Assembly (NCBI RefSeq): GCF_014212495.1
Contig: NZ_JACKZC010000008.1
Span: forward strand, 186,001-250,000
DNA: 64,000 nucleotides
Source of the DNA: Pontibacter sp. Tf4
GTDB taxonomy: Bacteria > Bacteroidota > Bacteroidia > Cytophagales > Hymenobacteraceae
Reading direction: 5' to 3'
Positions 1 to 7,923 of this stretch are shown in pieces. The notes beneath the pieces were generated by a model. It was not told the origin of the DNA. It did no database searches and worked only from the letters and a program-made list of their open reading frames with translations. The stretch's first letter is position 1. Every line of letters begins with the position of its first letter. A program made the translations under genes and the position numbers.

Positions 1-442
1 CTTTGCCTATCTCGTTCGGTACAACACCGTATTTTACTTCTTCTGCCGGCAGGTAATTTTCGCCGTAACTATAGGTAAGGCAGATATAGATAACAATACC
101 TGTGATCACGTTCACAATAATACCGCCCATCATCACGATCAGGCGCTGCCAGGCCGGCTTGGCCCGGAACTCCCATGGTTTTGGCTCCTCTTTCAAAGCC
201 TCTGTGTCCATCGATTCGTCTACCATGCCGGAAATTTTTACAAAGCCGCCCAGTGGGATAAGGCCCAGCATGTATTCTGTTTCACCGATCTTTTTACCGA
301 AAACCTTTGGCGGGAAGCCGATAGCGTATTTTTCGACGCGCATGCCAAACCACTTTGCCGTGAGCATGTGCCCAAGCTCGTGCAGACCAACCAAAATTGT
401 AAGGCCCAGAATTAACTGGGCAACCATGATTACTATATCCAT
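1..442 (-). CDS. rseP: Site-2 protease RseP, N-terminal part (cut by window edge)
   Basis: Intramembrane zinc metalloprotease of family M50, which in other bacteria cuts anti-sigma factors and signal-peptide remnants within the inner membrane. About 147 N-terminal residues are visible. The first membrane helix carries the zinc motif HELGH at residues 21-25, followed by the usual stretch GLIPLGGFVKISGM and a second hydrophobic segment near residues 105-125. The ATG at 440-442 opens directly into the first helix. It lies 49 bases downstream of dxr on the same strand, a pairing common in bacteria, so one transcript is likely. The C-terminal half with the PDZ domains and the second metal ligand lies outside the window. 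Confidence 0.93.
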   Translation of the reverse strand, partial: MDIVIMVAQLILGLTILVGLHELGHMLTAKWFGMRVEKYAIGFPPKVFGKKIGETEYMLGLIPLGGFVKISGMVDESMDTEALKEEPKPWEFRAKPAWQRLIVMMGGIIVNVITGIVIYICLTYSYGENYLPAEEVKYGVVPNEIGK

Positions 443-491
443 CTAAGAAAAAAAATATGCAAGTATTAACTGTATTGTGCCTTGTAAGCTG

Positions 492-1652
492 CTAAATCGT
501 TTTATTTTTCACGAAATCGGCGGCCAGCAGGCGGGTCTCCCTGTCTGTATCAACATAGTCGGCGTAAGAAGGGTTTGCAATATACGCAACTTTTGCCATA
601 CAGCTTTCTATCAGATCCGACATCTCCAGAAATCCAACCTCATCCTGCAGGAAGGCACCTACCGCAACTTCGTTGGCTGCATTCAGGATACAAGGCATGT
701 TTCCGCCCTGCGCCATGGCATCAAAAGCGAGCTGCAGATTACGGAAAGTCTTCAGGTCGGGCTGTTCAAAGGTAAGCTGCGGGTAGTCCAGGAAATTGAA
801 TCTCGGAAAATCAGACTTCAGGCGGTTGGGGTAACCCAATGCGTACTGAATTGGCAATTTCATATCCGGTAAACCAAGCTGTGCTTTTATGGAGCCATCC
901 TCGAACTGAACCAGCGAGTGAATAATAGATTGCGGATGCACCACTACTTCGATCTGGTCGTTGCGCAGCCCGAAAAGCCATTTTGCCTCGATCACTTCCA
1001 GGCCTTTGTTCATCAGGCTGGCAGAATCTATCGTTATCTTAGCACCCATGTCCCAGTTCGGGTGTTTGAGTGCCTGCGCTTTGGTAACGAATTTTAAGTC
1101 GTCTATAGTTCGGCCACGGAACGGGCCACCTGAAGCTGTGAGGATGATCTTTTCGATCGGGTTATGAAACTCTCCTGCCAGGCACTGGAAAATAGCGCTG
1201 TGTTCGGAGTCTACGGGGTAAATGTTCACGCCTTTTTCGCGGGCCAGATCTGTGATCAGTTGTCCGGCTACTACCAGCGTTTCTTTGTTGGCCAGCGCAA
1301 TCTCTTTTCCGGCCTCTATGGCGCGTATAGTTGGTTGCAGCCCGGCATACCCGACCATCGCTGTGAGGACCATATCCACCGTTCCCATTTCCACTACCGC
1401 GTTCAGGGCGTTGGCACCGGCGTATACTTTTATGGCCTCGTGCTGCAGGGCGCTGCTTACTTTGTCGTACAGGTCTTCGCGGGCAATTACCACCACGTTG
1501 GGCTTAAACTGCAGGGCCTGTTCTATCAGTAGGTCGGCGTTATTGTAAGCGGTTATAACTTCCAGTTCAAAACTCTCCGGGTTAGCCGCAATCACGTCCA
1601 GCGCCTGCGTCCCGATAGAGCCTGTTGAACCAAGTATGGCGATTCTCTTCAT
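492..1652 (-). CDS. dxr: 1-deoxy-D-xylulose 5-phosphate reductoisomerase
   Basis: Second enzyme of the MEP isoprenoid pathway: it converts 1-deoxy-D-xylulose 5-phosphate to 2-C-methyl-D-erythritol 4-phosphate using NADPH and a divalent metal, in the cytosol. The 386-residue length is normal for the family. The N-terminal NADPH loop GSTGSIGTQALDV, the ALANKETLV segment, the metal and substrate segment DSEHSAIFQ and the SLMNKGLEVIEAKWLF stretch are all present. The ATG at 1652 sits just inside a run of AATTACGAAT repeats that separates it from the broken gene upstream. It is followed by rseP with a short gap. One CTATAG motif falls inside the gene. Confidence 0.97.
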   Translation of the reverse strand: MKRIAILGSTGSIGTQALDVIAANPESFELEVITAYNNADLLIEQALQFKPNVVVIAREDLYDKVSSALQHEAIKVYAGANALNAVVEMGTVDMVLTAMVGYAGLQPTIRAIEAGKEIALANKETLVVAGQLITDLAREKGVNIYPVDSEHSAIFQCLAGEFHNPIEKIILTASGGPFRGRTIDDLKFVTKAQALKHPNWDMGAKITIDSASLMNKGLEVIEAKWLFGLRNDQIEVVVHPQSIIHSLVQFEDGSIKAQLGLPDMKLPIQYALGYPNRLKSDFPRFNFLDYPQLTFEQPDLKTFRNLQLAFDAMAQGGNMPCILNAANEVAVGAFLQDEVGFLEMSDLIESCMAKVAYIANPSYADYVDTDRETRLLAADFVKNKTI

Positions 1653-1684
1653 TAATTACGAATTACGAATTACGAATTACGAAT
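1653..1684. repeat. Left arm of AATTACGAAT inverted-repeat element
   Basis: Tandem copies of the 10-base unit AATTACGAAT. The reverse-complement form lies at 2045-2080, so the two runs bracket the frameshifted four-helix-bundle gene. The same pair of arms without a gene between them is found at 38588-38770. Confidence 0.75.
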
Positions 1685-2047
1685 TGGTCTTCTTTTCCAG
1701 CTTCGCTTTACTCGTAATGATGATACTATTTAAAATTTTAATTATCTCTTCACAATCTGTATGAATACTTTCGAACTGTGTTTGTTTAATGTAGCCGGTG
1801 TCATGTAATAGCCTCAGCCAATAACTACTTTCTCTGGCTTCCTTTCTAGCTATGCTTAACTTATGAACAAAATCTATAGTTGATTGCGCGGCCACTCCTT
1901 CTTCAACATTTGCTCCAATTGATGTACCGCTCCGTAATAACTGCTTTGCTAAAACATATTCCTGTTTCTCTCCTTTCAGGTACTCATACAGCTTAACAAC
2001 CCGAATGGCAAATCATAGGTTTTGCTTACAATTACATTTTCCTTCAT
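1677..2047 (-). pseudogene. Four-helix bundle (S23) protein, frameshifted
   Basis: Relative of the intact 120-residue four-helix bundle protein at 30907-31269, a family first known from intervening sequences in 23S rRNA genes. The ATG at 2047 opens MKENVIVSKTY. The frame then slips by one base near 2013 and runs into a stop. The other frame continues as FAIRVVKLYEYL, then LLRSGTSIGANVEE, and so on to the stop at 1677. Joining the two frames gives a protein collinear with the intact copy, sharing SGTSIGANVEE and SSYWLRLLH-like segments. A one-base loss is the simplest explanation; a sequencing error cannot be excluded. Only the last 72 residues remain as an open frame from an internal ATG at 1895. 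Confidence 0.8.
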
Positions 2048-2080
2048 TCGTAATTCATAATTAGGAATTCGTAATTGTCA
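2045..2080. repeat. Right arm of AATTACGAAT inverted-repeat element
   Basis: Runs of AATTCGTAATT and AATTCATAATT, the reverse complement of the left arm at 1653-1684. Its left edge contains the start codon region of the broken four-helix-bundle gene and its right edge reaches the stop of the GH3 gene. Confidence 0.7.
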
Positions 2081-3560
2081 GCAGGCCTGAGGCCAGCTGG
2101 CGGTCGTTGCTCAAACGTGGCACTTTGTTCTGACCGCCCAGTTTGCCCTGCGATTTCATGTAATTACGGAACGTACCAAGTGGCAGCACACGTACTTTCA
2201 GATTCGCAAGTATGTTGCCGGTAATCAGGTCGTTGTAGTAACTGTTCAGCTTTTGTAGCTGCTGGTTCAGCTCTTTTTCGAAATCGGCCAGGTTGTTTGG
2301 CACCTTCGAGAACTCTACCAGCCACTCGTGGTACGACTCGCCTTCGCCGCTACTAACGTATGGCGCCACCGTAAATTCCACCAGTTCTGCCGTCGGAAAT
2401 TTCTGCATGGTCTGCTGCATGGCTTTCTCCACTTCCTCCCCAATCACGTGCTCTCCAAACGCCGAAATAAAGTGTTTTATGCGACCGCTTACAATAAGTT
2501 TGTATGGTTTTATGCTTGTAAACTTCACCGTGTCGCCAATGGAGTAGCCCCACAAGCCCGCGTTGCTGCTGATGACCAGTGCATAATTTTTTTCCAGTTC
2601 CACCTCACCTATGGTTAAGCGGGTCGGGTTGTCGTTAAAATATTCTTCTACTGGTATAAACTCGTAAAAAATGCCGGCATCCAGCAAAAGTAGCAGGCCT
2701 TTGTCGTTCTGCTCGTTCTGGTAAGCAAAAAAGCCTTCCGATGCCGGAAACGTCTCGATGCTGTCTACCTGGCGCCCGATCGACTCGAACATTTTTTTGC
2801 GGTAGGGTTCAAAGTTCACGCCACCATATACAAACAGCGAAAAATTCGGGAAAACATCTTTTATCTGCTTGCCCGTTTGCCGCATCAGTTTGTCAAAGTA
2901 CATCTGCACCCACGGCGGTATACCCGAAATGAGTGTCATGTTCTGATCTATAGTTTCCTCTATGATCTCGTCAAGCTTGTGTTCCCAGTCTTCGATGCAG
3001 TTGGTTTCGTAGCTGGGCAGTTGGTTGGTGCGCAGGTAACCGGGCACGTGGTGGTTCACAATACCAGACAGCCTACCGGTCTTAATGCCGCCCACCTCAT
3101 CCAACACCGGACTTCCAGATAAAAAGATCAGTTTGCCATCTAAAAACCTGGAATTACCGGTTTCGTGAATATAGGCCAGCAGCGCATTTTTAGCGCCGTT
3201 TATGTGGTTCGGGATAGAATCTTTAGTAATTGGGATGTATTTGGTGCCCGACGTGGTGCCGCTGGTTTTGGCTAAGTAAATGGGTTTGCCAGGCCAGGTA
3301 ACATTTCGCTCGCCCTGTTTGATGCGGTTGAAATACGGGCTCAGGCCCTCGTAGTCGCGTACAGGAACAGCTTTTACAAAATCAGCGTGGGTTTTTATAG
3401 TTTCGAAGTGATGATCGTGGCCAAAGGCGGTCTGCCGCGCCCCGGCAATGATCTTCTGAAAAATGGCCTCCTGCGCAGCTACCGGATTATTGATCCAGGT
3501 CTGCTGCTTTTTGTGCACATAGGCTGCCAGAAACTTACTCAACCACGCTTTTACACCCAT
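2061..3560 (-). CDS. GH3-family acyl-adenylate-forming enzyme
   Basis: Member of the GH3 auxin-responsive promoter family, within the ANL adenylating enzymes. Plant members join amino acids to jasmonate or auxin; the substrate of bacterial members is generally unknown. The 499-residue protein has the ATP-binding P-loop-like segment TSGTTSGTKYIPIT near residue 100, the central ETFPASEGFFAYQ segment near residue 270 that matches the family's ASEG motif, and GLWGYSIGDTVKFT near residue 340, where the adenylating domain ends. The ATG at 3560 gives a full-length product. No neighbouring gene points to a substrate. A function in amino-acid or fatty-acid conjugation is only inference. Confidence 0.85.
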   Translation of the reverse strand: MGVKAWLSKFLAAYVHKKQQTWINNPVAAQEAIFQKIIAGARQTAFGHDHHFETIKTHADFVKAVPVRDYEGLSPYFNRIKQGERNVTWPGKPIYLAKTSGTTSGTKYIPITKDSIPNHINGAKNALLAYIHETGNSRFLDGKLIFLSGSPVLDEVGGIKTGRLSGIVNHHVPGYLRTNQLPSYETNCIEDWEHKLDEIIEETIDQNMTLISGIPPWVQMYFDKLMRQTGKQIKDVFPNFSLFVYGGVNFEPYRKKMFESIGRQVDSIETFPASEGFFAYQNEQNDKGLLLLLDAGIFYEFIPVEEYFNDNPTRLTIGEVELEKNYALVISSNAGLWGYSIGDTVKFTSIKPYKLIVSGRIKHFISAFGEHVIGEEVEKAMQQTMQKFPTAELVEFTVAPYVSSGEGESYHEWLVEFSKVPNNLADFEKELNQQLQKLNSYYNDLITGNILANLKVRVLPLGTFRNYMKSQGKLGGQNKVPRLSNDRQLASGLLTITNS

Positions 3561-3717
3561 ACATTGCTGTTTTATAGTTGGTAAAGATAGGCAGGAATCG
3601 TTTTAATGCCATAGTGTAGCCTTACATTATGCTTGCTGTAAACAAAATCTGCTGCGCTGGGGTAACTATTAATGCTAAACTAAGTTTATAGATTATCTAA
3701 ACAAACTAATAAAAACT

Positions 3718-4152
3718 ATGAAGCAGCACAAAGCAAAAGCCCAGTGGAAAGGCAGCCTGAAAGAGGGCTCCGGAGAATTTGAGACCGGCCGCGGTAATGT
3801 AAAAACCGGTTATTCCTTCGCATCCCGCTTCGGCGACGACACCAAAGCCACCTCGCCGGAAGAACTGATCGGTGCGGCACATGCCGGCTGCTTTTCGATG
3901 TTCCTGAGCGCTTTGCTGGGTAACCAGAACATCACTCCGGATTATATCAGCACCACAGCCGATGTAACTTTAGGCGAAACCGATGGCGCACCAACCATCC
4001 AGAAAATTGTGCTCACCACCGAGGCCAAAGTGCCCAACCTGCAAAACGACGACTTTCAGAAGCTGGTACAGGAAGCCAAACAGAAGTGCCCGGTTTCGAA
4101 GGCGCTGAGCGCGGTGCCCGAGATCTCAGTGAATGCCACACTTAAAGAATAA
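3718..4152 (+). CDS. OsmC/Ohr-family peroxidase
   Basis: Small thiol peroxidase of the OsmC superfamily, which reduces organic hydroperoxides through two cysteines. The 144 residues include GAAHAGCFSMFLSALL, with the first cysteine near residue 61, and KCPVSKALS, with the second near residue 123, in the usual spacing. GRGNVKTGYSFASRF near the N-terminus and PEELIGAAHA match the OsmC rather than the Ohr branch. The start ATG is in the context AACTATGAAG, a sequence close to the iterated CTATAG motif. It appears to be a single-gene unit. Confidence 0.92.
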   Translation: MKQHKAKAQWKGSLKEGSGEFETGRGNVKTGYSFASRFGDDTKATSPEELIGAAHAGCFSMFLSALLGNQNITPDYISTTADVTLGETDGAPTIQKIVLTTEAKVPNLQNDDFQKLVQEAKQKCPVSKALSAVPEISVNATLKE

Positions 4153-4306
4153 TTTATTATCTTGCACTGAAGCTGAAATACAACTATAGTTTGGGTTGCA
4201 AGTTCCGGTCATCAAAACCTGATGACTGCGCTCTTCGCTTATCCAAAATAGTTTTAAACCAGCTTCTAAGCCCGCAGGGCAGTATGTTTCACCAAATCAG
4301 TAAAGC

Positions 4307-4816
4307 ATGGCAGCAACTGGCAGTAGCAGTGCACGATCGTCGTTATTCATTCAGTTAAGCCCTTCGCGCAGCGCCAAGCTGTCGTTCTCTATTCAGCTTA
4401 TGCTCACCTTGTTGTGGGTAGCATGGGCAGCAATGCTCGCTTTTACCGACAGGCCAACGTCCGGCGAGTCGATCCTGTTTTATGCTTTTCTGGGGCTGGC
4501 AATTGCTTTCCTGGTTTATGTGGTACTGCAAAACACGTCGGTTTTCGGCTTTCAGTCTTACATTGAGGTAACACCAGAGTACATTGTGCGCAAGCACGGG
4601 GTTTTCCGCCCGAAGCATGTGGTGGCTATCCCTAACATAAAAGCAGTGCACATCACGCCGCTGGCCCTGCGCGTAACTGAAAAAAACGACACCCAAACGT
4701 ACTTCGACCTGAAGCAGGTGCGCAAGCGCAAGGATAAGCAAAGGATAAAAGGGAAAGTCCGTGACCTGGCTGCCGTACATGGCTTTGAACTGACAGAAGC
4801 AGAAAATAACCGGTAA
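4307..4816 (+). CDS. Membrane protein of unknown function, PH-like C-terminal part
   Basis: 169 residues. After a short polar N-terminus there are two membrane segments, near residues 26-46 and 60-82. They are followed by a soluble region reading IEVTPEYIVRKHGVFRPKHVVAIPNIKAVHIT, resembling the bacterial PH-like fold found in small membrane proteins. A basic stretch (LKQVRKRKDKQRIKGK) follows. I do not recognise a specific function. It ends just before a strong terminator. Confidence 0.7.
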   Translation: MAATGSSSARSSLFIQLSPSRSAKLSFSIQLMLTLLWVAWAAMLAFTDRPTSGESILFYAFLGLAIAFLVYVVLQNTSVFGFQSYIEVTPEYIVRKHGVFRPKHVVAIPNIKAVHITPLALRVTEKNDTQTYFDLKQVRKRKDKQRIKGKVRDLAAVHGFELTEAENNR

Positions 4817-4831
4817 GGTTTAAACTATAGA

Positions 4832-4871
4832 AGTCCGGGCTATACTTGATGAAAGTATAGCCCGGACTTTT
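4832..4871 (+). terminator. Rho-independent terminator
   Basis: Sixteen-base stem AGTCCGGGCTATACTT paired with its complement at 4853-4868, followed by a run of T. It lies 15 bases after the stop of the upstream membrane-protein gene. Confidence 0.9.
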
Positions 4872-4904
4872 TTGACAGGTTTTTAGATTTCTCCTGAACT
4901 GCGG

Positions 4905-5010
4905 TCATCCCCCAGCCCCCTTCAAAGGGGGACAATAAGCAATGCGTAATTCAAAACTATAGTTTTACGTCAGGAGATAAAGTCCCCCTTTGAAGGGGGC
5001 AGGGGGATGA
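4905..5010. repeat. MITE-like long inverted repeat
   Basis: Two 29-base arms (4905-4933 and 4982-5010), complementary except at one position, enclose 48 bases. Each arm itself contains the smaller hairpin CCCCCTTCAAAGGGGG. The central loop contains AAAACTATAGTTTTACG, a perfect copy of the iterated palindrome. No reading frame is present. Similar C/G-block hairpins are common in Bacteroidota; further family members are at 27390-27480, 24830-24865, 40706-40740 and 56969-57035. Confidence 0.85.
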
Positions 5011-5071
5011 GTTACGATTGCAGAATTTCTCAACTGACCCAAGGCAAGTCACAGGTTAGGGCGGACTTACC

Positions 5072-5365
5072 TTAATTTTTACCTTTTAAGGCTGAAGTGA
5101 ACCACCACATAAATTCCAGGTAATGCTTTAAAAGAAGTACTAACAGAATTATAAATGCAATAAGAATAAACAAGTCATTCACAGACCATCTCTTTCTTAC
5201 AACTTTAACTATAGCTACGACACCATGAATAAAAACAGACACGTACAGCAACATCATAAAGATTATATCTGCGCCGCCTGAATGATTGAACAGGAACAAC
5301 GAAGCAACAAGAAAATAAGACAAGAAGATTATAGCCTGTCTCCTCATTGATATTCCAATATTCAT
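5072..5365 (-). CDS. Small integral membrane protein of unknown function
   Basis: 97 residues with three hydrophobic segments, near 9-27, 33-53 and 63-86, separated by short basic loops (RRQ, KVVRKRWS). The start could be the ATG at 5365 or the internal ATG just before RRQAII. No known family is recognised. It lies downstream of dnaA on the same strand but behind a terminator, so it probably has its own promoter. Confidence 0.55.
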   Translation of the reverse strand: MNIGISMRRQAIIFLSYFLVASLFLFNHSGGADIIFMMLLYVSVFIHGVVAIVKVVRKRWSVNDLFILIAFIILLVLLLKHYLEFMWWFTSALKGKN

Positions 5366-5397
5366 CTTTAGTTTAATATGTTTGCCCCAAAAACAAA

Positions 5398-5430
5398 CCG
5401 GGGCTATAGTTACTGCAACTATAGCCCCGG
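5398..5430 (-). terminator. Terminator downstream of dnaA built on the CTATAG motif
   Basis: Perfect 14-base stem CCGGGGCTATAGTT with a five-base loop ACTGC, followed on the minus strand by TTTGTTTTTGG. It lies 21 bases after the dnaA stop. Each arm of the stem contains the motif CTATAG. Confidence 0.85.
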
Positions 5431-5451
5431 CTATTTTATAGTAGAGTTTTT

Positions 5452-6876
5452 CTATCCGGCTTTCGATTTAAATTTTTTCTGTAACTCCTGAATGCTTGCC
5501 TTAAACTTCTTATCCGTATCGATCAGATCAGAAACGGTTTGTACGGAGTGGATAACGGTACTGTGGTCGCGGCCGCCGAAGTGATAACCAATTGACTTAA
5601 GCGAGTGGCTGGTAAACTCTTTGGCAAAATACATGGCCACCTGACGCGCCGTTACAATTTCTTTCTTGCGCGTTTTGGCTTTCAGCGAGTCTAAGCTCAC
5701 CTGGAAGTACTCGGCTACCGTTTTCTGGATGAAGTCGAGGTTTACTTCTGTCTCAACGTCTTCAATAATATGTTTCAGGGCCTGCTTGGCAAGCTCCAGG
5801 TCAATTTCTTTACGGTTCAGCGACGATTGCGCGATCAGGGATATCAGTACACCTTCCAGTTCACGCACGTTGGTATCCACGCTGTAAGCCAGGTACTCGA
5901 TCACGTTATCCGGAATGTCGATGCCGTCGCTCTGCATCTTTTTCTGGATAATGGCCATACGCGTTTCAAAATCCGGGCTCTGTAAGTCAGCTGTTAAGCC
6001 CCACTTAAAGCGGGACAACAAGCGCTCTTCCAGGCCTTTCAGGTCGCGTGGCGGGCAGTCTGATGTCATTACGATTTGCTTGCCGGATTGGTGCAGGTGG
6101 TTAAAGATGTGGAAGAACATTTCCTGTGTTTTGTCCTTGCCGCTCAAAAACTGCACATCGTCTATGATCAGGATATCTACCAGCAGATAGAAGTTGGCAA
6201 AGTCCTGCACATTGTTTGTCCGAACAGATTCGATGAACTGGTTCACGAACTTCTCCGACGAAACGTAAAGTACAAACTTATCGGGATTGCTGTTTTTAAT
6301 GTAATTGCCAATGGCCTGCACCAGGTGCGTTTTACCAAGACCTACACCGCCATACACCATCAGCGGGTTGAAAGAGGTTGTGCCGGGTTTGTTAGCCACA
6401 GCATAACCAGCAGAACGCGCCAGACGGTTACAATCACCTTCAATATAGTTCTCGAACGTATAAGCTGCATTCAGCTGCGAGTTCAGGAAGTTGCGGTCAA
6501 TCGTTTTGGACTCGAACGGGCTCTTAATGAAGTTCTGCTCCGGACGGTATGAGTTAACAACAGCTGCTGGTATTTTTTTGGTCGGGATGTTAACGGTTTG
6601 CGGCTTGTTCGACTCGTTGCCGCGGTCAACTATAATAGAGTATTCCAGGCGGCCATCGGCGCCAAGTTCCTGGTAGATTACCTTCTTTAAAAGCTGCACA
6701 TAATGTTCTTCCAGCCATTCGTAAAAAAATTGGCTGGGCACCTGTATAGTCAGCACACTGTCGCGCAGGCTTATCGGTTTAATTGGCTCGAACCAGGTCT
6801 TAAAGCTCTGATCGCCAATATTTTCCTTTATCACCTGCAGGCAGTTACTCCATACAGTCGTACAATCTTTAATCAT
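5452..6876 (-). CDS. dnaA: Chromosomal replication initiator DnaA
   Basis: ATP-dependent initiator that binds DnaA boxes and melts the origin. From the ATG at 6876 the product is 474 residues and opens MIKDCTTVWSNCL, typical of Bacteroidota DnaA; an upstream TTG at 6888 would add four residues. Domain I is near residues 1-85, followed by a linker. The AAA+ core has Walker A GGVGLGKTH near residue 178 and Walker B LIIDDVQFLSG near residue 238. Domain IV ends with the signature GGRDHSTVIHS, which contacts the DnaA box. I saw no CTATAG motif inside the gene. Just upstream lies a candidate origin. Confidence 0.97.
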   Translation of the reverse strand: MIKDCTTVWSNCLQVIKENIGDQSFKTWFEPIKPISLRDSVLTIQVPSQFFYEWLEEHYVQLLKKVIYQELGADGRLEYSIIVDRGNESNKPQTVNIPTKKIPAAVVNSYRPEQNFIKSPFESKTIDRNFLNSQLNAAYTFENYIEGDCNRLARSAGYAVANKPGTTSFNPLMVYGGVGLGKTHLVQAIGNYIKNSNPDKFVLYVSSEKFVNQFIESVRTNNVQDFANFYLLVDILIIDDVQFLSGKDKTQEMFFHIFNHLHQSGKQIVMTSDCPPRDLKGLEERLLSRFKWGLTADLQSPDFETRMAIIQKKMQSDGIDIPDNVIEYLAYSVDTNVRELEGVLISLIAQSSLNRKEIDLELAKQALKHIIEDVETEVNLDFIQKTVAEYFQVSLDSLKAKTRKKEIVTARQVAMYFAKEFTSHSLKSIGYHFGGRDHSTVIHSVQTVSDLIDTDKKFKASIQELQKKFKSKAG

Positions 6877-6888
6877 CCAGTTTTCCAA

Positions 6889-7009
6889 AGCTCACAAGAT
6901 TAGTTTGGTTTTGCAAACCGCTCCTTTTCCACAGGGGGGTTACAAATTTGCTTAAATATAAGTAAACAAAAAATTATTTTTTCACGAAGTTAATACAGGG
7001 TTATCCACA
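6889..7009. other. Candidate replication origin segment upstream of dnaA
   Basis: Contains a near-match DnaA box TTTTCCACA at 6925-6933 and a perfect box TTATCCACA at 7001-7009, which lies within the end of the neighbouring gene. Between them is a strongly AT-rich stretch at about 6944-6984 that could serve as an unwinding element. A second perfect box lies at 8707-8715. That this is the functional oriC is inference; a cluster of only two or three boxes is modest. Confidence 0.5.
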
Positions 7010-7917
7010 GGCAAAGCAGCCGTTCTGACACCCGTTTTTTGCTTCGTTTTTTTACTGAATTCATAGTCGATGCGACCTAAGTAGATGCCGGCATAGCCTA
7101 CCTGGTTTATCAGCGTTTCGTGCCCTGATTCGTGGCGCATTACTTCCGGCTGCTCCATAAACGTGTGGGTATGCCCGCCAATAATCAGGTCGATGCCCGG
7201 TACCTGCTGCGCCAGCTTTCGGTCGTCTATCTTCTCGGTTGTGTAACTATAGCCCAGGTGCGACAGGCAGATGACCATGTGGCATTTCTGGTTTTCGCGC
7301 AGCACTTTTACCATTTCCTGCGCTTTGGCAACAGGGTCTAAGTAAACGGTTTCGCCGTACTGTTTTTTACCTACCAAGCCTTCCAGCTGTATGCCCAGAC
7401 CAAATACGCCGATGCGCAAACCTTCCTTCTCGAAAATTTTGTAAGGCTTAAATTTGCCAGCCAGCATCGTTTTAGAAAAATCATAGTTGGCGTTCACAAA
7501 CTCGAAACCAGCAACAGGTAGTTGTTTTGCCAGTCCCTCCAGACCAAGGTCGAAGTCGTGGTTACCGAGTGTGGCGGCGTCGTACTTCATGTCGGTCATC
7601 AACTTGTACTCCAGCTCGCCGTTAAAAAAGTTGAAGTAAGGCGTCCCCTGCCAGATATCGCCGGCATCCAGTAGAAGCACATTCGGCTCTTCTTTGCGGA
7701 TACGCTCTACCAGGCTGGCACGTCGGGCCATGCCACCCATACCGGCATGCTTGCGGCCATCGCTCGGAAACGGATCGATGCGCGAGTGCTGGTCGTTGGT
7801 ATGCAGAATGGTAAGCTTTATAGTTTTGCTGGCGGCTTCGGTAGTTAACGGAAAACCAACTATAGTTAAACCGGCTGCTCCTACGGCACTGTATTTTAAA
7901 AAATCTCTTCTCTTCAT
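6982..7917 (-). CDS. Metallophosphatase, N-terminal domain of a split 5'-nucleotidase, Tat-exported
   Basis: 311 residues. The N-terminus MKRRDFLKYSAVGAAGLTI is a twin-arginine signal. The catalytic domain of the calcineurin-like superfamily follows, with metal ligands in TILHTNDQHSR near residue 37, LLDAGDIWQG near 101, TLGNHDFDLG near 138, CLSHLGYS near 223 and IIGGHTHTF near 253. This corresponds to the first domain of UshA-type nucleotidases. The second domain is encoded by the gene immediately upstream, six bases away on the same strand. The likely role is periplasmic hydrolysis of nucleotides or related phosphate esters. Confidence 0.9.
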   Translation of the reverse strand: MKRRDFLKYSAVGAAGLTIVGFPLTTEAASKTIKLTILHTNDQHSRIDPFPSDGRKHAGMGGMARRASLVERIRKEEPNVLLLDAGDIWQGTPYFNFFNGELEYKLMTDMKYDAATLGNHDFDLGLEGLAKQLPVAGFEFVNANYDFSKTMLAGKFKPYKIFEKEGLRIGVFGLGIQLEGLVGKKQYGETVYLDPVAKAQEMVKVLRENQKCHMVICLSHLGYSYTTEKIDDRKLAQQVPGIDLIIGGHTHTFMEQPEVMRHESGHETLINQVGYAGIYLGRIDYEFSKKTKQKTGVRTAALPVDNPVLTS

Positions 7918-7923
7918 GGCTGG

